From Syngnathus acus (taxonomy: Eukaryota > Chordata > Actinopteri > Syngnathiformes > Syngnathidae): a stretch of 64,000 bases of DNA. The stretch lies in the NCBI RefSeq assembly GCF_901709675.1, contig NC_051101.1:7586501-7650500 (forward strand). The letters are read 5' to 3'. Below, in pieces: positions 12,618 to 25,969 of the stretch. Each line of letters starts with the position of its first letter. Positions within the stretch are counted from its first letter, which is position 1. Below the pieces are notes generated by a model. The model was given only the letters and a program-made list of their open reading frames with translations, was not told where the DNA came from and searched no databases. The translations under genes were made by a program, and so were the position numbers.

Positions 12618-14970
12618 GGGTGTGTAAGCGGAAAAGGAAGCTGACAACGTGGAGCACAGAAGTATGGCAATCTTTGTCCCTGGGAAAGAGGATTATTTGG
12701 GATTATTTGCACCCTCCCAAAGACAAGACGTTGATGGAACACTTGGGTCATGAACAAGTTTCCCAGGGTGTATCTCACTGAGCACCAAAGGCTTGCAAGT
12801 GTGTGCGTACGAAGCAAATGTTTTTTTTTTTTTGGTCAGGGTTCCTTCAAGGTCAGGCCCAAATAGTTCATTCAACAGTAAAAGGCTTTATTAAGGGATT
12901 TGTTGTGAGTATGAAGTCAGTCCCAAGAAAATGCTATTGAGCCTTAGTTAAAACATATTTCAATTAAAAAAACAAAAACACAAACAAATAAAATAAATAA
13001 ATAATAAGATAAATAAGAAAACATTGTTGACAGCTTGCGAGTGTATGCAAACTCTAAGGTGAACCCTAAGTGAGTTACAGACCTTATTAAGCTCTTTTTT
13101 TTTTTTTTTTTTTTACAATTTTTAAAATGTCTTTGGTTCTTTTGTTTTTAAATGTGGCCCTTGCCTTGTCTATCATTTCAAATATATTAGATTTCAGTTT
13201 AATGACAATAAATCTTTTTTATTAGGCAATATGGCATTTATTTTTTAAATTATACACTTTGTTCAAACATACAAACTTGGTATACTTAAAGGAAAATCTT
13301 TCATTTTAAACTTAAAGTATTCTTTACAATATGTACTACTTCGTCCAATTTAAATATCTGAAATTAGGACATACAAATTGGTTTGCTTTGCCGAATAAAT
13401 AAAAATACTTGAAGACAAATTTTTCACATAACACCAAATTAATATTTTTAATTGAGCATAGCCTAAATATTGACTGTGATGGAATATTGTTCTGGATGAA
13501 TAAGAATATCCCCAAGCGTTTTAAGAATACATTATGACTGCTTTGTAACCAAGGACCAGCTGTACAAAATGTTATACTAAAATACATGATAAAATACATA
13601 TTGTAACATAGACACCTTTACTTGAGACTGTCATTTCTTTCAGATCATTCCCTACTGAGGACACCGGTGCTAATTAGTGGGACTTGTTTTAATTGTTTGT
13701 TTGACTTATTTTCCGAGTATGCCATTTCCAGTTGTTGGATTATTTACATGTGTAAATCACAGACATAACAACCTTGGCTGATATAATGGAATCACGGGTG
13801 CAATAAAAGCACATACAGAAGATTTTTTTTGTCTGGCCCTGAGTGCAATTCAAAAGTAGATTTCATTTTGCTGCATATAACATAAAATAAGAATGTGTTC
13901 TACAGTTGTTTCCATTCTGTTTGATGACAGGCTAGTTATATCTCTTTTATTAGGCACCTATCCTCTGCGATAGGTCAGATGGGAATGCATGCTGCAGGTT
14001 TTTATTACTCTGCAGTGCTCGGATTGGGTTGGGCCCACTGCATACTAGCCACAGGGATCCAGCTCAGCTGTCAGAGAATAGACATGAATATGCCATCCTG
14101 TGGGGAACAAGTCAGATTCAGACTGATTGTAACATCAACATATTTGGTATTCAACCAGTCATCTGTAATATACATAAAGCTTCTTTTTTTAGTGATCGTA
14201 ATGTCAGCCGGTTGTTTTAAAACTAGACCCCCTTTTCCATTTGATCCAGTACTACAAAAATTGCAAAGATCCTTCAAATCTACCGTAAATCAGATGGCCT
14301 CAATGCTACCCCATCGAGGACAAGACTTAGCGAAAATAAATAGTTGCAGAATTTTGTGTTTTAAGTTTGAAAAAAGGCTTAACATCTTGCACCAGCAAAG
14401 AAATTACTCCTTTGAGCGTGTGTGATGAATGACTTCTGTGGGCTAAAATTTAAAGAGCACTCGTTTCTGGTAGGGAACAATGTACCATAAATCCCACCTA
14501 CACTTCCCCACTTTTCAGAAGACATTTTATCTAATTCTCTGGTGCTTTCTCAGCTGATTAAAATGCACTCACAAGCAGACACTGCTCCATTGCTTCTGTT
14601 TCTTTCCTCTTAGTGTGTCTCATCCAATATTCTAACTTTATTTTGTTCCCTCTTGTTGGTCACTCATATCTTCCATTTTATCCTTGGTTGGCTTATTCTT
14701 CTACTCACCAACATCCCATTTCAACAATCATGTAAATTGACTCAATGCTGAACTAACATTGCACAATTCTGCTGCATCTGTGTGCAAAAATTTGGGAAGG
14801 GGGAATTTTGGTTGTTTTTCGAGAGCCAGTTCTTGAGGCTTGCCTTCCAAATATAGTCAATTCTTTTGGTTCCCGACTGGCTCCCCAAGTGCACTAATGA
14901 ATTTATTAGGTGTAAAATTGATGTATATTAAAAAAATAGTCTACATTTAATATGCATCATTTCTACAGAT
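12618..14970. other. Unassigned DNA with A/T tracts
   Basis: Holds an A-rich low-complexity stretch (12963-13022, AAATAAATAAATAATAAG type), a 20-T run at 13095-13114 and a T-run near 12823-12834. An open frame of 148 codons (13979-14425, +) has no recognisable domain; in AT-rich DNA this length can arise by chance. No transposon protein seen. Confidence 0.45.
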
Positions 14971-15060
14971 CAGTTATTCTTCAACTTTTTACTCCAACTA
15001 CCATCCCAAAAAATAACTGGCTCATCCAGCTCACTGCTAATGTGTGCATCGGATGACAAA
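14971..15060 (+). mobile_element. Possible hAT-like terminal fragment
   Basis: Starts CAGTTATTCTTCAACTTTTT, then ACTCCAACTACCATCCCAAA and 'AACTGGCTCATCCAGCTC'. The layout resembles fish hAT-type ends of the form 'CAGTGGTTCTTCAACCTTTTTACTCC-AAGTACCACC'. No matching second end was found, so this is a tentative call. Confidence 0.35.
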
Positions 15061-18000
15061 ATAAAAGGGCCAGCGACAAGGTAGTCACGTTTATTTTCCG
15101 AACTTTGTCGCTCCAGACATGGGGCAATGAGCAATCTCAAAAGACACAAACGCTTACTTTGAGATTTAAACATTTTATGGAGCGAGACACTAATTTCTGT
15201 AGATAGTAGGACATTCCAGTGCACCTCAAAAGAGAAAATGCTGTGAAACCTTATAACTTCTGTTTAAAGAAGAGAGGGGGCCCTATGGAGACAATATAAG
15301 GAACGTTTATAATACATCTTATATTCATCAACTCATCTATATTTACATCAATTTTGGAGGGACGTCCAAATCCATCACGTGGTATATGGTAATTGTATCC
15401 AATCATAATAATACCCTTTGCATTTGTTCAACATTTGATTTTGAATGGCAATCAAGTGTATGCAAAACCATTGTTTGGTTGTTGAAATTGCTATCTATAA
15501 TGTATCAGCACTGTTTGCATAATACATGAGAATGGCATTACGGTGTGCTCAAGGACAGCATATTTAACAAATGGCACATTGAGAATTTTTCCAACTGCCT
15601 GGATTGTTAAATAGAGTGTGAGAAAGTGTATGAAAATAGTGGGCACTTACTGCATTTAGCACATCTTTACAATGTCACCTCATTACTCCATTAAGGGTGC
15701 TGAGCGAGGTGGGAGTAGAGGGGTGAGGCATCAAGAATTCCTTGGGCTCTGGTCAAAATGTGTCGAAAATGGCTTGTTCACTGAGGAAAATTAGAGTCAT
15801 TTATAATCAACCTTATTGTGTACCAAAAGCCTAATGGAAAAATTTATCATCAAATTCTTCATAGTTTGGTTAATAAATTATTTAAAGCGTTTAGCTGTCC
15901 CTCGGCTCATTGAACAAAGCAGCCATTCTCAGAAGGCTGCTTCACTTAATTTCATTGGTAACATCAGGCACAATTTGAAGTCTAAAAACAACATGACAAA
16001 TGCCCACATAAACCAACATTGTTTCATTCTGAGAGATTGGGACAATATGCAGCGAAGCACCCAAACTTTTTTTTTCTTTAAATCAACACAAACCACAATT
16101 TTTCTCATTCTGCCTGTTTTTTCTTGTAATTTACATTCAAAGATTAGAATGATGGGTGATGGAAAGACAAACATCAATGAACCAGTGTAAGAAAACCAAC
16201 ACTGGTTAATCAATAGGTTAATCAATAAAGAAACATATATTTTTTTCTTCCCTTGTGAATTCAAGCTAGCATTTGCTGGGAAACTTTACTATTAATGTCA
16301 AAAGTGGATCGAGACAGTGGACTAGACAACAATAAAATAGTCTGTTGAATGTGTTCTTCTAATGAGATATGACCTGGCAGGAATGCACTTAGACAGCAGG
16401 CACGTTTGTGCTGGAGGCAAAATGTGTTTTAAATTATGTTCTCTAAATAGACTATTCAAAAAGCACTCATAAAGAGACGTCATTCCATAGTTGCACTGTC
16501 CAACTGAACTGACCTTTTAAACCAAATGGACCCAGGATAATTGCTTTATGTGATGTGCGTGGAACAACAAAACAAAGTCAAAGCACAAGCAACAATGAAC
16601 AGGCCCTCGCATTCCCTTTGTTCGTGGTGAAATAAATTGAATATTGCTCTTCTAACATTGGATGGCATATGGAAAGAATCTTTGCAAATGTGAGTGAATT
16701 TCCAATGTAATTTGTCAAACTGCAACCGCTAGAACTGATCCAAAATCGTTGCTTCAAACAGTAGCGCTGAGTGGTGGTTCAGCAATAGCAGGATAGCAGC
16801 ATATGTAGCCACAAATATTCTGCAATTCCTTCTCAAAACAATAACACTGCATCTAAAAAAAATTACGACTCCAAACTATTATTCATTAGCCAACCATTAT
16901 TTTCACAGGGAAGTAATCTGAGCGACTCATAAATTACACAACCTATTGCGATTGATTTCATTTTCCAAAAAATATAGGAATGTGAAGTGTCAGTTACACA
17001 GAGGTTAAGAACTTCCCCAGTTGTAAGCTGCTGCAGAACAAAGTAAATATGTTTTCTGTCCGTGGAGAGAACTGCACGATTGCTCCACTGTAATGGATGC
17101 TGTGTGGGCTTCAGGCCTGCCTGCAGCTACATGCTTCCACTGCTGAAATTTAGACTTTGAAAGCACAGGAATGGATTTTTCTTTGGAGTAAAGCAAAGAC
17201 TTTCACAGACTATAGGATTATGATTGCTACAGGGCTGTTTTGGACACTTAGGCGTAATGAAACAAGTTAAGCAGCCGCGGGAAATATAGAATACGGCGGC
17301 AAATCAAGCCAACACCCGACATAAAAATACATTACATTGGTTTTTGGGTAGGACTGAAAAAAATGCGCCATAAAGTGGATCTCATTTGCATATATCCAAA
17401 GTCGGAGTCTTACAAAACTAGAATTATGGCATTCTCAAATCAGACGCTGATAAATAAAATAAACAATGTTCTAATTACAGTGCAGGGTCAAGTGAGCAGC
17501 TGAAATAAATTATTCCAAGTAAAAAATAAAATGTGTGGAGGGTAAAAAGCAAATTAAGACAAGACTTTACATGCTGTGATCCAATTCTGTTTGTGATCCA
17601 CTATGATCTAATTCAATCGCCCCAACCCCATCCTACCTTTGTATCAATATCTACAAGGTAACCCAATTCGGTCAAATGATGCTGTGCACATTCAAGTTTT
17701 ACTGTCTCATGTGTGCTTCTATTCATTCTTTAAACAATGCCCATGACTGAGATGACTGCCATGACTGGCAATCAAGAATAAATTATAGTCTGCCAAATCC
17801 AACAGCTAAGTGACCACATTGCTGTGTACACAGTTTATCGCTGAGCTGTACTTTTGCTGAAACTGAGTTAAAATCCAATTAAATTTTAAATACAAATCCA
17901 ACATTGCAAGTCTGGTCTCCTCTTATCTCCTCCTGTAATTGTCTTTTGGATGTACTGAGCTGTGATTGCATCCATCATCATCCTCAATGATGCGGCTGCA

Positions 18001-18699
18001 CCAAACCCTCTGAATATGCAGTTACAACAATTGACCTACAATAATAAATGCCAGTCATAAGACCATTTTACAGCAAGTGCAACATGTTAAACTCATCAAT
18101 GACAAGAGCATATTATACGTGCATAATACATTTAGTTTTTTGTTTCTGTGTTAACTGTGGTTGAAACAAACCTGTGGCATTTGCTCACGTGAATGATGTT
18201 TGAGCCCCAAGTTTAATAGATTAAATCCTCTCTTCAACACAAAATTGATGGTATTTTATATTATGGGCTGTTTAGTTTTACTGCATTAGCTCAATCCGGT
18301 TTGGACAAATATATTGCAGTGCATTTAGCCATTGTTAACAGCACTAAGCCTAATGCCTATATATGGCTTCTTGCCAATTTCATTTGTTTACTGAGGGACA
18401 AGCTGTTAAGAGGCTGCTTTCTCACAAATATATTTGGACGATATATTTGGAGTCGAATGGAATTAATGGTTCTTGCTTGGAGAATTGATTTGGGTGTGAG
18501 TTTTGAGAAAAACATATTTGATCTCTCATAATCTTTCTCCGATAACGTGTTTTTAAATGTCAAACATCACAAAGTATATGTGCATGAGTTTGCCTCTCTT
18601 CTTGGCACCTGGCTTTCAGTGCTGTTCTTCCTGTTTACGGCTAGTCTATAATTTTGATAGGTGCATTTTTTCCATTCAGAATATTTGTATTGGTGTGTC
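15061..18699. other. Unassigned DNA, some motif-dense stretches
   Basis: No gene or transposon recognised. Around 17330-17500 the sequence is unusually mixed in composition and holds CTCATTTGCATATATCC (about 17382-17398), an octamer-like site, so it could be regulatory. A short direct duplication of AGGTTAATCAATA-type sequence occurs near 16200-16230. Confidence 0.4.
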
Positions 18700-18860
18700 A
18701 GAAATCTGTTGCGCTACAAATGTGGAAAGAAGACAGCGTATCATCATTAAAATATTTGTCAGGTCTTTTATCACTGTAGTGAGGAATGTAATTTCAGTTC
18801 CTTTGTACGTCTGGTACATATGAAAAAAATGACAATAAAACAGACTTTGACTTTGATAAA
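18700..18860 (+). mobile_element. L2-like LINE 3' tail, diverged
   Basis: The end reads GAATGTAATTTCAGTTCCTT, then GTACGTCTGGTACATATGAA and ACAATAAAACAGACTTTGAC. This is the same 3' terminal layout (GGGAATGTAATTT...GACAATAAAGCAGA...GACTTTGACTTT) as the near-identical pair at 37567-37970 and 49297-49627, but with more substitutions. Upstream of about 18780 the match is not clear, so the 5' boundary is a guess. Confidence 0.7.
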
Positions 18861-18915
18861 TCACTTAATTAAAGACATACTTGTGATTTTATTTTTTAAT
18901 TTTATCTGCTTTCCA

Positions 18916-18964
18916 CATTAATATTATTATTATTAGTTTTATTATTATTATTATTATTATTATT
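18916..18964. repeat. (ATT)n microsatellite
   Basis: Nearly uninterrupted ATT/TTA triplets with one TAGTTTT interruption near 18934-18940. Confidence 0.95.
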
Positions 18965-21900
18965 GTCTTAATCACCATCGTCATACTCAAATGCAGGACC
19001 ACATAAGTGAAAGTGCACTGTAATGCAAGTGTATTATTAACATTTGAAACTTTAGTGGGTGACAAAGTTGGTACACAACTTTTTAAAAAGTAATGCAACA
19101 TGAGGTGTTGTGACATAGTCCAACAACACTGCAATTCAGCGCAACTGTATAAATGTGTGCAAGCTCTCCCAGTTGGTATCTACTTATCCACATTACAAGA
19201 TGGACACCATCTTGACAACCATGGTATTCAATCTATAATTGAAATGGACAAAAGCACTAGCACAAACTACAGAATCCAACATTGTTTTCGCAGAATCCCA
19301 CAGTGACTCAATCATTGTTCTTTGTTACTGACAATTATTTGCATGTCACTTTAATAATATTCGGGGAAGTGGAAGCCATTTTATCCTAAACTGTTTTACT
19401 CTGCCCGACTTAATCCAGAGATGACTCAAATTTCACACATGGATTAGAGACAAACATAAATCGTACATGATGAATGATGAACCGACTAGAGGCTCCGCCT
19501 CGATTTGCCATGTGACTCTGACATGCATAGTCTGTCATTTTATGTTAATATTGGAAGGAATAAGCTCTAAGAAAAATTGTGCTTCGGAAATGCGGTAATT
19601 CACATAGTACATAGGAGAGCAGGTAAAATGAAGAGACACACGAGACTGGGACGAACTGGCGTTAAGTATCTAATGCATACTTCTCTGCTGAAGGTAGTCT
19701 TAGAGGAGCTTATCTTGCCTTGATAATGACAACAGAATAAAGCGGGAATCAATGGACCTGATGATACTACTGCAGCTTAACTAATCAAATGAATTTTGCA
19801 CAAGAGCTTTTAAATCAAGGCTCTTTGACAGCCTCAACGCAAAATCATATTGTTATACAAATTACAAAGAGAAGGAAAAACATGGGGGAGAAAAAAAAAG
19901 CAGGACTCACAAGATGAGTTCCTCGGTCTTGAATTCAGCTGGTCACATTGATTAGGATGTGAGCGTCTACACTCCCAGCAGTTCACATTCAGCTCAGGGG
20001 CCTTATCTGAAATTAAAAAAATCCTCTTCTCTGAAGCTTTGAAGTTTCCCTAAGCCACTCAAATAGTGCAATTTGAAAAATGTGGAAGCTAAAGGAGCCT
20101 TTGATTTTTGCAGTCAGCTTTGCCTGCCACTTTATGTTACATGCTGACGGATCGAAAGGCTAAAACAGAGCGACACTGTCATGCTGTCAGCTTTTCCCTT
20201 TTGCCATAATAACAGTATTCTGGCATTAATGACTGCTACGCAGACTAAAATATTGGCAAACAGAATAAGACTAGTTTGAAACAAGAAGGCACTAAAGCAA
20301 GAAGTCAATGTTGTATTGCTTAAATGTCACATAAGATGGATGAATTTATATGTATGGGATTTTGTTTAGCTTTTTGCTCCAAGCAAAATATAAGACTATG
20401 GCTCACTTTTGCACTTTAAACCACAGTGCTGTTTTTTTTTTTTAAAGCTTTTTATCTATCGTGTAGCTCAGGAGCCTTAGGTTAATTAATTGTGTCATTC
20501 ATGAGTGGTCAATTGATGATTGTCAGGGGTATGATTTTTTTTCATCCAAATATTAACGAGTGGGAAACCATTTAATGCGAACAGCACAATTACATGTATT
20601 GAGAACACCAACTTCAAATGAACTGTATTTTATGCTTGCAAATTCGAGTCCTTCCATGAATGTGTTTTTATAAGACTTTTGGTTTTTTTCAATAACGTGT
20701 CAGTTACAATTACAATACCACCATGAGTTCTGCAGAGCTGACGTATACCTAACAGCTGACGCACAAAGCCCCACGCAACGGCTGATTATGCTCAGAACTC
20801 TATTGTTGTTCAGCAGCCTTGGGTGACGCGCACTCAGGTGGTCCAATTTTCATCTTCTACTGTCGATCATTTGAAACACTACATGGTGCAGCAATTTGTC
20901 GTTCTAACAATCCATCTTCATGCAGCCGTGAGCAAGTCCACCGGAAAACTAACCTTGTCCACCATTGGTGAGGGCGGTTGCCTTTGTACACAGGTTCCTC
21001 CTAGGACATGGATGGCCATTTCTGTCAAGGAAGGATTGGATTTGCTGAGCACCAACACCAAGCCTTCTCCGAGACCCTCAGGGCAGGTTGATGGACTTGA
21101 ACTCAGATACTTCGATGTTCATATTTCAGTGTAACCTGCAGGGGTAAGGAGCAATGTTGCTAATCAATTACTTCATTTGAGGAGGAATTTAGTATATATA
21201 ATTTTGAGTAACATCTTTTTTTTGCTTCTTTTTGCAGGTTAATCCCAGGGACCTGAAACAAGGGTTGTACCCGTACAGCTGTTAAATATTTTAGTATTCG
21301 AGTATTCTGCTGAAAATTCAATCAAATAATGAAACACGATTTGATTTAAATGTATTTTTTATGTCTTGCATGTTGTGCAACCTCAAACCTGTATTTATTG
21401 CCCTCACCAGGGCTTTAATAATCCTTCACACTGTTTCCTTTGCTCATGCCTGTCAGTCTTCTGCATTATTATGGTGTATGAGAGTCTGTCTTTTTGCCTA
21501 TTTTCTCTATTCTGTCCACCAATCTTAAATTCTGTTTTTATCGTCACTTTAGGAAGCCTGTTGACAGCTCATGGTTTGGTGAGGCGTAGATAGACGTAGC
21601 CCTCAACCCTTTGACTCATCTTGCTCACTTTGTCTTGCAGCGCTTGATTGTTTAATTGGAGCTTTGAGCATTTCTCTGATAAGCTCACTTCCTCGCCTGC
21701 TGCACAGCTGTGTCAGTGTTGCATATTAAACATCGACAATATTTTCCATTTGCTGAGTTAGTTTCAATATTTTTTTTCCAGGTAGCATGTGCAACTTTTA
21801 TATTCTTCAAAATGTTTAACACTGCTTATAGATTTGCTAATGTTACTGATTAGCGCTTACCATGTGGTGAAATTTTTATTTCGGATTTTATCCTCTACGC

Positions 21901-23847
21901 ATACTTGGTTTAGCTGGTCAAACTGTGAAAGTGATAATTTGTGGGACCCGATCTCTGCCAATTCCAAATCCATTTTCTCTGATGTCACCACACACCCGCT
22001 GCTGCACGCTCACATCCTCTTAACTAAGCGCAGTGTGCGCCTGCGTGAGTAACCTAGAGATAAGAGTCAATCATCCCAGCAGTGCCTCCAATATTTGACG
22101 CATACATACACACGAATAAATCCGGGCGTGTGAGGTTTTCATCTCTATGACTGTAATACGGCAACACACAGCACATCAGCAACATTTGCAGCAATGTGAT
22201 GGTAAACACACAGTCACTTACTGTATTAATTCAAGATGTGAATTTTTTTGTCATACTGCCCAAAAGGTACACAAATGACTATTTTACTCATTTGTTAGTT
22301 ATTGTGTATCAATATATGGTACGGGTTCCTATTAATAGTTGTGTTCCAAACACTTCTAATTGGAAAATGAAAATACCATGCAAATTATACAGGCCCATGA
22401 GCTATGCCCATGTTGCATTCAGTATTAGTATGTTGCGTCAAGCCAAGCTGTGCTTGAGTTATTTACCACATGGTTTCATGTTTTTTACATTCGTTGCTAT
22501 GTTTTCTTTTTTATCTTTTGCAGTTGTTGTTTATTTTGCAGGGCTACATCCTTCACAGCCTTCTATTGTGCTAATAATATTTAGGTGTTAAATCTAAAGA
22601 TTAAGTTGGGCAGTCGAAAGCCTTCTACTTCTTCAAATGCACCATAGGTAGCTAGCTAGATACACCACCATTCAAAAATTCGTGGTCACTTAGAAATTTT
22701 TTATTTATTAATTTAAAATAAAAAATAAAAAATGAGTGGCAAATTCAACCATATGTCCCATAAAAAATAATAAATAAAAATAGAAGTACAGTCAATGTGC
22801 TATTGAGTGTTATCTCTTGGTTAAGTTGGTCAAAATATTGCAATACTGTGACCATTTGGCATTTTCTAGAGTGAGGGCCTCCCCAATTGCACTCTCAGAA
22901 AGAGTCCAGACATAAATGAGTGAATATTAAAGTATAAAGCATTCTCTCAATTGACTTTTGGGAACTGCTCCTTATTTTTAAAGAGATTCCTTTTTGGCAG
23001 TGTTTCCTCTCTCTGATAATCCAGCCAGGCACAGTCACGGAGATCTGAGCTTAATCCAGACACCCGGAGTAAACAGCATTTGTGATGGGATATTAGCCTG
23101 AGCTGTTCACTCATTTGGAGTGTCTGTCTCATTTCATGGATGACATCTGAGAACTGCAGAGGTGTATTTCAGGGAGACAGCAGAACCCACCTTAATCGTT
23201 GGATCTAATTACCCCTGGCATCTGTCTGTCACACTGTTGGTATGAGCCAAATGTTACAGCATCTGCAGTGTGCAATGTGTGAACTGGCCGATAATTTCTA
23301 CAGAAAATGTATATGATGTCATCTTCATACCTCAGAAGCGCAACATGCTATGTATAAAGGTGGACATGTGACACTTGGGCAATTACATTCTCGGAAAGCG
23401 CCAGCAGTAGAATGCGCGATATAGCCTTTGTTGGATGTGAGACAGGCAAAACTTTGAGAATGGACCATTGGTTGTGCACACTCTGTACCTCAAATAACCT
23501 GGAATAACCATATCTCGTACTCCTTGGTTTTGACAATGTTAATATTGATATTTGAATAGCTATCGTACTGTGGAAATCGTACTCTGGGCTGTAATTGTTA
23601 CTAAGAACTTAAAATCAATTGATCCTCTAACAACTTATTCTATTAGAGACTACTTGTGCATATAGATGTGTGGTCCAAATTAATCAAACTGTTACACAAT
23701 TAATGTTATTTAAGCAATGCCATAATAATCACAATATCTACTAATTGCAGTATAGACTACCAAGGCTGAAATATTAATGAGTATACGCAATTCATAGAGC
23801 TTAGTAATTGGATTTTTTTGTCCAATTGTTTGTGAGTTGCAGTATAT
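18965..23847. other. Unassigned DNA with possible conserved stretches
   Basis: No gene assigned. About 19980-20260 and 22985-23270 are mixed-composition, low in simple repeats, and look like conserved noncoding sequence by eye. 20823-21134 is a GC-richer, 103-codon open frame on the plus strand with no known domain. 22700-22790 is an A/T-only low-complexity run. Confidence 0.4.
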
Positions 23848-24062
23848 CCACCCTGAACCGGTTGCCAGCCAATCGTAGGGCACACAGAGACCAACAACCA
23901 TCCGCACATGCACTCACACCTAGGGGCAATTTGGAGTGCTCATGCTACCAAGCATGTTTTTGGGATGTGGGAGGAAACCAGAGTGCCCGGAGAAAATCCA
24001 CGCGGGCACGGGGAGAACATGCAAACTCCACACAGCGAGGGCCGGACCCACCGTGCCACCAG
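23848..24062 (+). repeat. Teleost (CATC)-headed interspersed repeat, best copy
   Basis: Reads CCTGAACCGGTTGCCAGCCA, then ATCGTAGGGCACACAGAGAC, a 'CATGCACTCACACCTAGG' segment, GGGATGTGGGAGGAAACCAG, 'AGTGCCCGGAGAAAATCC' and ACGGGGAGAACATGCAAACT. This string of landmarks is a highly repeated family in many fish genomes. The start of the family (CATCC repeats and 'CCTATCCCAGCTGAC') is missing here but present at 62940. The mechanism of spread is not evident from this copy. Confidence 0.85.
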
Positions 24063-24842
24063 TTTCATTATACTTGGTGGTTAATGTAGACTCAACAACT
24101 CAGGTAACACTTCTGGGGGTTAAAAAAAATAATGTAATCTTATTCATATGACTAAAATATATGCATATGTTTTCCCTTCAATTCTCGCACCTGTTATTCA
24201 TGCAAAATATAAATTGAAAGTTTATGAGCATTTTTAGATACTTTCTTTTGGGAGGGGGGGTGTTGTAAAAGTCCACGTATAATTGACATCCATTGAAATG
24301 CATTGGGGATAAAAAAAATGTCAACCCCAAAATAATTCACTCAAACCCTCAAGGTTTCCTCAAGGGGGAAGGGGCCACTCAGTGCGGTAGCTTGCTGCTT
24401 GCTCTCAACAGTTTTGGGAACATTAATTTTGGATTCAGTGGGTAAACCTGCTGTGTTCTATAAGTTAATTGTTTACAAGTTATACTGCCTGCTGTGAAAA
24501 TGGGTCATTATAAAAACATAGCGAATGGTCTTCTCAGACTTTTACATCGAAGTGTCCATTAAGGCACAGCTTATGTGACAAGATACAGAAATTACAATGT
24601 GTGGCTAGTTGATATACCATAAAAATAGCCGCCAAGCATTTCCAGAAATATATACTTTTTCACTCTTGGCCTCAGCCCTGAACAGAATAACCGATGTATG
24701 GATTTGCAATTTAAATATATATAAATAAATTGCATATAAATAATCTTGCAAGTATTTGTTTGACGACAGGTACGCTGCATTACTGCACTGAAATAAAAGT
24801 TAAAGATATCACCACCAGTCACCTGCTTCACCCAATCAGTGC
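24063..24842. other. Unassigned AT-rich DNA
   Basis: No gene or element recognised; short open frames only. Confidence 0.45.
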
Positions 24843-24899
24843 AAGAGAAAGAGGGAGAAAGAGAGAAAGAGAGAGCGAGAGAGAGAGAGAGAGCGAGAG
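24843..24899. repeat. (GA)n-rich microsatellite
   Basis: Imperfect GAGA/GAAA run, interrupted by GGGAG and GCGAG. Confidence 0.9.
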
Positions 24900-25969
24900 T
24901 CAAATTCTGTCATTCAGTACTTTCACCAAGAGATGGATCAACCTTTGTTTAAGCAACCTTTTTTTGCGTCCTTGAGCTCTGTCAGATTGGCACATTCTCC
25001 TCATCATCAAACTCTCTGTCAGCACTGCCAGAATTGGCTAATCCTTCTTTTACTGGCTGTCATTCATCACCACAACTGCTGTCATCCTCCCTTAACTCAG
25101 ATAGGCCCACTCACCGGTAGACCTTTTTGACACGAGATATGCCTAAATTCCTAATATATTTATTTCTGTCAAATAATAACTGCACTCTTGTTTTAATTAC
25201 ATATCTTACAACACCATTTTTTTAATTGATTACAATTTAAAATGGGAGTGACACTCTAAGAAATGTAACACAGAGAGGATGAGACATACTATATCAACAG
25301 TACAATAAACATATAAACAGTAATAGAAAGTGTCCAAGTGTGACCAACGGTTGGCTTCACTGTTTTAGCTCCAGTTCGGTGTTAAGTCCAATTACTTAGG
25401 AGGCCAGTGACATCTAAAGACTAGCAAACAACAGTAAAAGCATTGTCTGTAATAATCAACAATTGGATATAATGATGATGGCACAGGAGATTTAAGTTTG
25501 AGGCACTTTGTCTTTTTTCAAGCTCACTGTGGCTCTTGGGGTGACTTGTATGCTCTTGAGGTGTTTGAACAAATTGCTTGTGTTGCTGCTGTGTAAAACT
25601 ATTTTGTCACAGACTTGGCACCTAGCTCTAACATTATCGAGTTGTTTAAAATAACACCACACCACACTTTTTTTTTTGCACCATGTCCGCTCATATTCTT
25701 ACAGGCTCAGTTAGAGACAAGTTTGACATAGGCAGGTGCAGCTACACTTAAGTGTAAGAATTGGATCATCATGAGTTTTGTACCGAGCAAGCCTCGTTCA
25801 GCGGGTTGGGGGAGTTTGGCAGACAATTTTGCACCCTGATAAACCTTTTCATGTACCAAGGGCATTTCCTTTGACATATGCGCGGTGCACCTGACAGTTT
25901 TGTAGCTGAGAGATGATGAAACTACACCCCTGGAACCATGTCTAACTATTGGCATAGGTAGTCTAAAGC
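24900..25969. other. Unassigned DNA
   Basis: No element clearly recognised. The part next to the RT fragment (25700-25970) may be a continuation of that LINE but the similarity is too weak to claim. Confidence 0.4.

Noticed and set aside
13979-14425. 148-codon open frame
   Set aside because: No domain, signal or repeat structure recognised, and several overlapping frames are open in the same AT-rich DNA; best explained by chance.
22196-22591. 131-codon open frame with hydrophobic C-terminal half
   Set aside because: The hydrophobic reading (FMFFTFVAMFSFLSFAVVVY) follows from T-rich DNA; no start context, partner exons or family match.
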